DNA from: CAZKMQ01 sp964554065
Lineage (GTDB): Bacteria; Patescibacteriota; Patescibacteriia; Magasanikbacterales; JBBTQS01
Direction: 5' to 3'
DNA: 8,128 nucleotides
NCBI GenBank assembly: GCA_964554065.1
Contig: CAZKMQ010000041.1
Span: 1 to 8,128, forward strand
The translations under genes were made by a program, and so were the position numbers. This document shows positions 1-5,259 of this stretch, piece after piece. Within the stretch, counting starts at the first letter, position 1; each line of letters opens with the position of its first letter. The notes beneath the pieces are model-generated. The model worked only from the letters and a program-made list of their open reading frames with translations, searched no databases and was not told the origin of the DNA.

Positions 1-311
1 GAAGTCAGTACATGTAATGCAATACTCAATAAATGATATGCGGCTGGTGCCTTCCCAAACATCACGAACATGCCACTCATCACAAACGTAATTAACGGAC
101 GATACGACCCAGCTGCTTGCTCACCAGTATAATTACCAAACAAATAATTCGGAAACTGCGCATCACGACCAATCAACAACCAATCAAAACTATCAGAAAC
201 AAAAAAATTATCCACCATCGGATAAAAAATTGCCAAACCAAGCGCAACCAGAAGCATAAAGAATAATCCTGGTTTTATGTACCGTGCCAGTTTGTAGACA
301 AGTTCGTTCAA
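1..311 (-). CDS. GT-C type membrane glycosyltransferase, N-terminal part (cut by window edge)
   Basis: About 103 codons are visible and the frame is still open at base 1, so the C-terminus lies outside the window. I start it at TTG 311-309, which overlaps the TGA stop of the HD gene; there is no ATG upstream before the in-frame stop at 344-342, and the next ATG is residue 19, inside the first membrane segment. Residues 14-33 form a hydrophobic helix. A luminal-type loop follows with an Asp-containing stretch (VSDSFDWLL, 38-46) and then SYRPL (69-73) before a second hydrophobic stretch. Asp in the first extracytoplasmic loop plus a downstream RPL is typical of the GT-C/PMT-like polyprenyl-phosphate-sugar transferases, including TMTC-like proteins with TPR tails. 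It would transfer a sugar from a lipid carrier outside the membrane. Family assignment is inferred from a short fragment; donor and acceptor are unknown. A GtrA-family gene two positions upstream fits lipid-linked sugar metabolism. Confidence 0.6.
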   Translation of the reverse strand, partial: MNELVYKLARYIKPGLFFMLLVALGLAIFYPMVDNFFVSDSFDWLLIGRDAQFPNYLFGNYTGEQAAGSYRPLITFVMSGMFVMFGKAPAAYHLLSIALHVLT

Positions 312-799
312 ATCTCGTTTGTTAATTTTGCAAAAATAGGATCAGTGAATGTGTCAGGTTTGTACTTGATTATTGCTTCAACGTTTCGCTTACAATACTC
401 AAGCTGTTCGTTATTTTGCGTTTTTGTGTAGTGCTCAATACTGTCTAAAATATCTGCGGTCTTTATAATCAAAGCGTCTTCTCCGCAAGCAACACAGCGT
501 TGAATGAGTTCATTTGTTTTTTCTTGTGGATCAGCAATAGAATCATCTTTTGAATTTGCTTTGATCAATCGCACAATTTTGTCTCCAAATTTTTCTTTAA
601 CCGCATCCTCAGTAGTATCTGAAAATTCAAATACATCATGTAACAGTGCCGAGGTAACTACTTCATCAGTATATCCATTTTTCTCCAAAAACGCGCCAAC
701 ACGTAATGCGTGTGGTATCAATTCTTTTCTTGGCAGTCCTGTACCAACAGGAATAACATCATGTAAAAATTGTATAATCCGTCCGAATTTTTTTTCCAT
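308..799 (-). CDS. SpoT-like HD-domain metal-dependent hydrolase
   Basis: A 163-residue protein that is nearly all one HD domain. The ligand pattern is visible: H30 (PHALRV), H54-D55 (LLHDVFE) and D116 (KTADILD). The stretch after HD (DTTEDAVKEKFGDKIVRLI, 61-79) resembles the hydrolase half of RelA/SpoT and small MESH1-type alarmone hydrolases. By family knowledge such enzymes remove pyrophosphate from (p)ppGpp using Mn2+. Two usually conserved positions differ: the family HDxxED appears as HDVFEF (E58 kept, Asp replaced by F59), and the Asn in ADxxxN is replaced by Ser (S120). The substrate may therefore be another nucleotide. No synthetase domain is present. ATG 799 lies 3 bases after the gtrA-like stop with no Shine-Dalgarno sequence, which suggests translational coupling. 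I am confident of the fold and moderately confident of SpoT-like rather than generic HD. Confidence 0.8.
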   Translation of the reverse strand: MEKKFGRIIQFLHDVIPVGTGLPRKELIPHALRVGAFLEKNGYTDEVVTSALLHDVFEFSDTTEDAVKEKFGDKIVRLIKANSKDDSIADPQEKTNELIQRCVACGEDALIIKTADILDSIEHYTKTQNNEQLEYCKRNVEAIIKYKPDTFTDPIFAKLTNEI

Positions 800-802
800 A
801 AC

Positions 803-1210
803 TTAAACAAAAACCCAATGCCGATACAACACAAAATTCCACGAAACCGCAATTGCACTCAATGCAACTTTTGCAAACAAGCGATGTACATCAAAAATAT
901 CAACAGCAATCCACAAGAACAACAAATTAAATGTAAAATTACACCCCAGCAAAGTAACATACCGCACCAATTGCTTGTGCACCTTTTCACTATCTTCTTT
1001 TTTAAACGACCATGTCCGATTAGCAAAAAAGTTAAACAAAATCGAAAGCGCAGAGAAAATTGCAGCTCCACTCAAATAATAAAATCCAAACACACTATAC
1101 CAAACCCAGAAACCACCAATGTCTATAAAGGCGCTAGTCCCTCCAACTATAACATACTTGCTAAACGCAACACGCTGCTTCCAATAGTAATGAATAATAC
1201 GTTTAACCAT
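803..1210 (-). CDS. GtrA-family four-helix membrane protein
   Basis: A 135-residue protein with four hydrophobic segments (about 17-40, 44-64, 81-103 and 110-130) and little else, the usual size and layout of the GtrA family (PF04138). Two copies of the family motif are readable: NFFANRTWSF (60-69) and NFVLYRHWVF (125-134), one after helix 2 and one after helix 4, showing the internal duplication. GtrA-like proteins are thought to take part in moving polyprenyl-phosphate-linked sugars across the membrane for surface glycans. I start at ATG 1210-1208, one base after the alaS stop (TAGCATG). A GTG at 1258 in the same frame has a perfect-looking AGGAGG before it, but that stretch encodes the C-terminus of alaS in another frame, so the longer form is unlikely. 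The neighbouring glycosyltransferase supports a role in glycan assembly. Confidence 0.85.
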   Translation of the reverse strand: MVKRIIHYYWKQRVAFSKYVIVGGTSAFIDIGGFWVWYSVFGFYYLSGAAIFSALSILFNFFANRTWSFKKEDSEKVHKQLVRYVTLLGCNFTFNLLFLWIAVDIFDVHRLFAKVALSAIAVSWNFVLYRHWVFV

Positions 1211-1211
1211 G

Positions 1212-2992
1212 CTATTTATTTGCCCCAACAGTTGCCTTGATGCGCCGCACGCCGGCACTGCAAGACTCCTCCTTAGTAATTTTGAAAGACTCTAACTCAG
1301 ACGTGTTATGCACNNNNNNNNNNNAACTGAATACAACCCATTTTCATCATCACCTACAAAATACACCTTCAATTTATTTCCCAGGCTTGCGTATTTATCA
1401 TCAAAATATCCGATTGCGCCACGCTCTTTTGCTTTCTCTGGTGTCACCTCCTCAAAATAAACCGGCAATGCCTTGTTAATTTGATCATTCACCATATCTT
1501 CAACCTGCTGTTTCTGCTCATTAGTCATTTTTGCGTCATAATTAAAATCAAACCGCAATCGCTTTGGTGTGATATTACTTCCCTTTTGCTCAATGTCCTC
1601 ACCCAGGATATTTTTCAATGCTTTGTGTAACAAATGTGTGGCTGTATGCAATCGCAAAGTTTCCGCGCTATGATCTGCGAGTCCTCCAGTGAATTTTTGT
1701 GCAGCACCAGCACGTGATGTTTCTTGATGTTTTTTAAACTCATCATGAAAAACCTCATGATCCACCGATTGTCCATATTCAATTGAAACTTCTTCGGTCA
1801 ACTCTAAAGGAAATCCATATGACTGATACAAATCAAATGCATCCTCGCCAGTAATTGAACCTTTTTTGTCCCAAACTTTCTGCAACTCTTTCAAGCCTTT
1901 TTCTAATGTTTTTTCAAACTTAGTAACTTCTTGGCCAATGATTTTTGTAATATGTTTTTTCTCTGCATCCAAATAATCGTACAGCGATTCAATCGGTGCA
2001 GTAGTTTTCATCGCAACTTCAACAAGAAACTCTTTGCTATCCTCTATTCCCAAACGACGAGCATGACGAACACTACGACGAATGAACCGACGCAAAATAT
2101 ATCCCTGATCTTTGTTACTCGGCTCAATCCCATCGGCGATAATCATTGCTGATGCGCGCATGTGATCCGCTATAACTCGCTGCGAATGTTCATTCGTGTC
2201 ACTATTTGCTTTAGTTTGCTCAACTATATATTCCATTGCACCAGCAAACAACTCGGTTTCATAAATAGTTTTCAAACCACCAAGCGCAACCAAAATTCTC
2301 TCAAGCCCCATCCCAGTGTCCACATTTTGCTGTGCAAGCGGCTCATAACCTCCATCTGCTTTTTTGTTATATTGCATGAAAACATCATTCCATATCTCAA
2401 CCCAGTTATCATCTGATGGATCGTACACTTCAGGCGCATTATCTTCACCCACCCAATAGAACATCTCGGTATCTGGCCCACATGGCCCGGTTTGCCCAGC
2501 CGGCCCCCACCAATTTTCCTCACGGTCTAAATATGCAATACGCTTTTCTGAAACACCAAGCTCTTCCCAGAATTTTGCAGAAATTTCATCTTTTGGAATT
2601 TTTCCTTCACCTTCAAAAACAGTAAACGCGAGTTTTTCTTTATCAATCCCCAGCTCTTTAGTCAAAAACTCAAAACTCCACTCAATAGCTTCTTTCTTAA
2701 AATAATCACCGAGCGACCAATTCCCCAACATGGTGAAAAAAGTATTGTGCGTATCATCCCCAACCTCATCAATATCTCCAGTGCGAATACATCTCTGGTA
2801 ATTCACCAAACGCGTACCAGCTGGATGTTTTTCCCCCATTAAATATGGTACCAAAGGATGCATACCAGCGGTAGTAAAAAGGACTGTTGGATCGTTTTCA
2901 GGAATCAATGAGGCAGAGCTGATTTGCTTATGACTCTTGGACTCAAAAAACCTAATGTATTTATCAATAAGTTGTTGTGCGGTCAGTGACAT
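1212..2992 (-). CDS. alaS: Alanyl-tRNA synthetase, short CPR-type (contains an assembly gap)
   Basis: Charges tRNA-Ala with alanine in the cytoplasm. From MSLTAQQL the class II core is clear: motif 1 region FTTAGMHPL (39-47), the motif 2 region with RCIRTGDIDEVG (67-78), WNDVFMQYN (201-209) and motif 3 DTGMGLERI (225-233). The editing domain has HTATH (449-453), normally two of four metal ligands. The other two (CxxxH of CGGxH) should lie in the N run at 1314-1324. Past the gap the frame continues as VHNTSELESFKITKEES and ends ATVGANK before TAG 1214-1212, a proper family C-terminus. Replacing the 11 Ns by the expected 21 bases gives 597 codons, 596 residues; as written the gap breaks the frame. 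The E. coli enzyme is about 876 residues: here the beta-barrel between ETSRAGA and HTATH is reduced to about 20 residues and the DHHA1/C-Ala part is missing. I chose ATG 2992; ATG 3073 would add 27 residues with no family counterpart. Confidence 0.95.
1314..1324. other. Run of 11 N inside alaS (assembly gap)
   Basis: Undetermined bases between codons for LYSV and VHNTSELE of alaS. By comparison with alanyl-tRNA synthetases the missing peptide should be seven residues including CGGPH, that is 21 bases, not 11. The N count is therefore probably a placeholder and shifts every coordinate beyond it by about 10. Confidence 0.95.
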
Positions 2993-2993
2993 A

Positions 2994-3029
2994 TGGTGTA
3001 ATTGTAGCTGCATTGACACGTTTTTGCAA
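2994..3029 (-). promoter_or_regulatory. alaS promoter, predicted leaderless start
   Basis: On the minus strand TTGCAA (3029-3024) and TACAAT (3006-3001) are separated by 17 bases. The -10 box matches the sigma-70 consensus at 5 of 6 positions, the -35 at 4 of 6. Initiation would be expected at about A2994, leaving only about 2 bases before ATG 2992. No Shine-Dalgarno sequence lies between them. The mnmA promoter has the same geometry. Confidence 0.6.
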
Positions 3030-3040
3030 TATTGATACTG

Positions 3041-3068
3041 TTGACCCGAGGCGAGAACTGGCCACAAT
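3041..3068 (+). promoter_or_regulatory. Possible plus-strand promoter, divergent from alaS
   Basis: TTGACC (3041-3046), 16 bases, then CACAAT (3063-3068). The -35 is good and the -10 is weak. It would start a transcript near 3075 that ends at the intrinsic terminator at 3186-3219. It lies just upstream of, and partly back to back with, the alaS promoter. Confidence 0.3.
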
Positions 3069-3074
3069 CGCATT

Positions 3075-3219
3075 TACCCTCCTGCAGCTTGGAATGAATC
3101 TAAAGGCTGTGTGGCAAATGGCATGTTGACCGTGTGGAATGAAAAAGCTCTTGGTAAACGGAGCCCCTCAGCGCAGTGCAGCCTGAAGCCGCGTTTTCTA
3201 ACGATTTCGCGGCTTTTTT
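3075..3219 (+). ncRNA. Possible small RNA of about 145 nt, family not recognised
   Basis: The main reason for this call is a clear plus-strand intrinsic terminator at 3186-3219 with no plus-strand protein gene before it. A weak promoter at 3041-3068 would set the 5' end. The interior can form a long-range pairing of AGGCTG near 3105 with CAGCCT near 3180, a GTTgACC/GGTaAAC pairing, and a GCTC/GAGC hairpin, but none is strong alone. I found no tRNA T-arm, no SRP GGAAG/AGCA motifs and no RNase P signature. A 36-codon frame starting MLTVWNEK runs through the terminator stem, so it is unlikely to be a gene. The stretch could instead be the end of longer antisense transcription from alaS, or an insulator in front of the next RNA. 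Confidence 0.35.
3186..3219 (+). terminator. Intrinsic terminator, plus strand
   Basis: AAGCCGCG (3186-3193) pairs perfectly with CGCGGCTT (3208-3215) around a 14-base loop and runs into six T (3214-3219). On the minus strand no T tract follows the stem, so it acts only on plus-strand transcription. It ends 44 bases before the -35 box of the next RNA promoter. Confidence 0.8.
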
Positions 3220-3263
3220 ATACCTTAATTTAGCCAAAATATGGTAATTTAGGCACAGATCAC

Positions 3264-3292
3264 TTGACAAAACAGTCAAAGTGTGCTATTAT
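3264..3292 (+). promoter_or_regulatory. Strong sigma-70-type promoter of the structured RNA
   Basis: TTGACA (3264-3269, 6 of 6), a 17-base spacer, then TATTAT (3287-3292, 5 of 6). It is the best promoter match in the window. Initiation is expected at about 3298-3301, which coincides with the first paired base of the RNA's terminal helix. An 8-base direct repeat (TAATTTAG at 3226 and 3245) lies just upstream. Confidence 0.85.
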
Positions 3293-3450
3293 ACAACTTC
3301 ACTATTACGTAGACATTAGCACAAGAACCCGAGCAAAGGGCCGGGCATGTGAAGACAAAAAGTCACGTACAAGGTGAACCAAACGCGGGTACCTAGCGTC
3401 GGAGCTGATCTGAGCCACCAGATCAGATACCCACTCCAAAATGGCAGGGT

Positions 3451-3473
3451 CGTACGTCGCGATCGTACGTCGC
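3451..3473 (+). repeat. Tandem CGTACGTCGC repeat within the structured RNA
   Basis: CGTACGTCGC occurs at 3451-3460 and again at 3464-3473, separated by GAT. CGTACG is self-complementary, so the two copies can form a 6-bp hairpin with a 7-base loop or pair between molecules. Confidence 0.7.
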
Positions 3474-3559
3474 TGTCGTGGTAAGGGGAACTACTCAATA
3501 AATCAAGTCTTATTGGCTTGGTGGAGAGAGGCGGGGGCGTCTTTCGTGAGTGGTGACGG

Positions 3560-3599
3560 GGTCAGGTAAGCTCAACAGCGAACCTGACCTTCTTTTTTT
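3560..3599 (+). terminator. Intrinsic terminator of the structured RNA
   Basis: GGTCAGGT (3560-3567) pairs perfectly with ACCTGACC (3582-3589). An inner GCT/AGC stem (3570-3572/3577-3579) closes a CAAC loop, and seven T follow at 3593-3599. The T tract overlaps the complement of the mnmA stop codon. On the minus strand no T tract follows the hairpin, so it is not an obvious terminator for mnmA. Confidence 0.9.
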
Positions 3600-4629
3600 A
3601 CATAATAACTCCCCCACCCAGACATTCAGTATCCGAATACAATACAGCAAATTGTCCCGGTGTTACGCCCCATTGCGACTTATCAAATATAATTTTATCT
3701 GGTTTAACCTGCGCTTTTACCAATGCACCTCGATGTCGCAAGCGCACCAAACACTCCTTTGCCGGCTCAGCAATCCAGTACAGATCCTCAATCTGTGCTT
3801 CTTTTTTTAGTAAAAGTTCACTTTCGCGATGCGCCACTATCAGCCGATTACGTTCAAAGTCTTTTTGCGCAACATAATACGGATCTGCCCCACCAGCCTG
3901 TGTAAATCCATGGCGCTGACCGATCGTATAAAATGGCAAACCCTCATGCTCGCCCACATGCTTGCCATGTTCATTTACCACTTCACCTGGTTGAGGCTTA
4001 ATTTCCTTTTGCAAAAATTCCTTGATAGACACTTCACCTACAAAACAAATCCCCATACTTTCTTCCTTGTCTTTAGTTGGCAAATTCAACTCCGCAGCTT
4101 TTGCGCGTACTTCTTTTTTTGTTAAATCTTTAAGTGGAAACAACGCGTGTTTCAATTGTTCTTGTGTCAAACGATGCAAAAAATATGTCTGATCTTTCCC
4201 TTCATCTTTTGCGCGCAGCAAATGACCATCTCGCACACCGGCATAATGCCCGGTCGCAACATGATCACATCCCAATTGTTGTGCCGCCTGCATGAAATAC
4301 CCAAACTTCATATATTGATTACACAGCACATCAGGATTTGGCGTTCGCCCTTTTTTATACTCTGCAATCATGTAATCGTACACATGCTTGCGATATTGTT
4401 TTTCAAAATCAAAAAAATGTAGCTCAATTCCTAATTGTGCCGCAACACGCCCAGCATCACGATAATCCTGTTTCCATGTACACACGCCAGAATCATCTTT
4501 TGGTGATGACCAATTTTTCATAAAACCACCGATCACATCGTGACCTTGTTCCACTAATAAAGCGGCGGCGACTGAAGAGTCAACGCCACCGCTCATACCA
4601 ACTAAGATTTTTTTCGGTTGGGCTGTCAT
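3598..4629 (-). CDS. mnmA: tRNA-specific 2-thiouridylase MnmA
   Basis: Uses ATP to activate U34 of tRNA-Lys, -Glu and -Gln and inserts sulfur delivered as a persulfide, giving 2-thiouridine for accurate decoding. The ATP-binding PP-loop SGGVDSS is at residues 13-19. The two catalytic cysteines are present: C103 in PNPDVLCNQ and C195 in GICFVG. Other family stretches are TGHYA (126-130), KDQTYFLHRL (145-154), FYTIGQRHG (233-241) and a C-terminal beta domain ending CLGGGVIM. The 343 residues match the family (about 350-370), with no truncation. I start at ATG 4629, which suits the N-terminus TAQPKKILVGMSGG; an in-frame ATG at 4635 and a TTG at 4665 are possible but less likely. The start is 19 bases after the kinase stop, and a promoter lies inside the kinase end, so it can be transcribed alone. 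Its 3' end meets the structured RNA tail to tail. Confidence 0.97.
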   Translation of the reverse strand: MTAQPKKILVGMSGGVDSSVAAALLVEQGHDVIGGFMKNWSSPKDDSGVCTWKQDYRDAGRVAAQLGIELHFFDFEKQYRKHVYDYMIAEYKKGRTPNPDVLCNQYMKFGYFMQAAQQLGCDHVATGHYAGVRDGHLLRAKDEGKDQTYFLHRLTQEQLKHALFPLKDLTKKEVRAKAAELNLPTKDKEESMGICFVGEVSIKEFLQKEIKPQPGEVVNEHGKHVGEHEGLPFYTIGQRHGFTQAGGADPYYVAQKDFERNRLIVAHRESELLLKKEAQIEDLYWIAEPAKECLVRLRHRGALVKAQVKPDKIIFDKSQWGVTPGQFAVLYSDTECLGGGVIM

Positions 4630-4637
4630 ATGCATGC

Positions 4638-4665
4638 ATTGTACACAATTAGAACGCCCAGTCAA
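4638..4665 (-). promoter_or_regulatory. mnmA promoter, predicted leaderless start
   Basis: On the minus strand TTGACT (4665-4660) and TACAAT (4643-4638) are 16 bases apart; each matches consensus at 5 of 6. Initiation near 4631 would leave about 2 bases before ATG 4629. The -35 lies within the last codons of the upstream kinase gene. The distance from TACAAT to ATG is 8 bases, identical to alaS. Confidence 0.6.
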
Positions 4666-5257
4666 GCATGCGATGTTTCAAAGTGCGATATGGCTCAACT
4701 GCAAATGCGTGAATACCCAACTCCTTGGCAGATTTCCTAATATGATTATTTAGTTCCCACAAATATTCAATTTCCATTGCTTTTGCTTTTTCTGTTTTTG
4801 CCCACAACCCACGCGATTGCACACTACGTGTTATGGTATTTTTACTATTGGCGTAAAGCACTGATACTTTCAAACCGCGCACATTCTTTTTTATTCGTGC
4901 CAACTGCACTGGCATAAGATTCACACCTTCAATTAGTACACCGCGTTTCACTACTGCCGGATTATCATGAACGAATTTTCGCACTACTGGAGCAACTTCA
5001 CGCGCTTCAGTTTCAACATGAGTAATAAATTCCCTATATGAATGATCAAAAAAATACTCTTCAGGGTCCTTAGATAGAAAAAAATGCAAACCAGGATGTG
5101 TCTGCTTATTGGTTACAGCCCTAATAATTCTGCGCATGTTATCCGCAGACATATAATCTATATGCAAAGCACGCGCCACTGCTCGCGCTACGGTGCTCTT
5201 ACCTATTGCTGGCGCCCCTCCTATTAAAATCGTTGGTGCGACACTCTTTTTAGTCAT
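4649..5257 (-). CDS. P-loop kinase resembling 2-phosphoglycerate kinase
   Basis: A 202-residue single-domain NTPase. A Walker A motif GAPAIGKST sits at residues 14-22, following a beta strand (TILIG). After it come YMSADNMRRIIR (35-46), where D39 is placed like the substrate- or base-coordinating acidic residue of small-molecule kinases, and VLIEGVNLMP (107-116) in the Walker B position with E110. A basic lid-like stretch (RSVQSRGLW, 144-152) and a helical C-terminus follow. The order resembles 2-phosphoglycerate kinase and other AAA_33/zeta-like kinases; the phosphate acceptor cannot be read from the sequence. A zeta toxin role is unlikely because no small antitoxin gene is adjacent. ATG 5257 is 2 bases after the ATPase stop (TAATTATG) with no Shine-Dalgarno sequence, suggesting coupled translation. 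Confidence 0.75.
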   Translation of the reverse strand: MTKKSVAPTILIGGAPAIGKSTVARAVARALHIDYMSADNMRRIIRAVTNKQTHPGLHFFLSKDPEEYFFDHSYREFITHVETEAREVAPVVRKFVHDNPAVVKRGVLIEGVNLMPVQLARIKKNVRGLKVSVLYANSKNTITRSVQSRGLWAKTEKAKAMEIEYLWELNNHIRKSAKELGIHAFAVEPYRTLKHRMLDWAF

Positions 5258-5259
5258 AA

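Larger units (their letters stand above)
3299..3599 (+). ncRNA. Structured non-coding RNA of about 300 nt, family not recognised
   Basis: The transcript is bounded by a near-consensus promoter and a strong terminator, and no plus-strand protein frame fills it. Its ends pair: 3299-3304 with 3551-3556, 3305-3309 with 3545-3549 (G3550 bulged) and 3311-3314 with 3539-3542, 15 pairs in all with three G-U. Inside are hairpins at 3328-3331/3342-3345 (CCCG/CGGG), 3347-3352/3363-3368, 3383-3386/3396-3399, a perfect 8-bp stem 3405-3412/3419-3426, 3451-3456/3464-3469 (CGTACG/CGTACG), 3478-3482/3490-3494 and 3502-3507/3517-3522. GGGTA (3387-3391) could also pair with TACCC (3428-3432), as an alternative or a pseudoknot. 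This is the architecture of a stable multibranched RNA. It lacks the tRNA-like end of tmRNA, the ACAGAA...CCCGG element of RNase P RNA and the apical motif of SRP RNA. The downstream gene is on the other strand, so it is not a leader. Its function is unknown. Confidence 0.7.

Noticed and set aside
1208..1275. GTG 1258 with AGGAGG (1273-1268) as the start of the GtrA-like gene
   Set aside because: The stretch encodes KEESCSAGVRR...ATVGANK of alaS in another frame; AGGAGG is part of those codons and the extra 16 residues do not fit the family.
3328..3346. GAGCAAAGGGCCGGGC resembling the RNase P RNA element GAGGAAAGUCCGGGC
   Set aside because: The required partner element (ACAGAA...CCCGGCUU) is absent near the 3' end, so P4 cannot form.
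3316..3498. 60-codon minus-strand frame within the structured RNA
   Set aside because: The composition is unlike a protein, it has no recognisable domain, and it lies opposite a better supported RNA.
3299..3600. tmRNA or large SRP RNA
   Set aside because: No tRNA-like T-arm or CCA end, no tag frame found, and no GGAAG/AGCA apical motif.
4629..4665. TTG 4665 or ATG 4635 as the mnmA start
   Set aside because: TTG 4665 coincides with the -35 box and overlaps the kinase stop; ATG 4635 would add only MH and places the start upstream of expected initiation.
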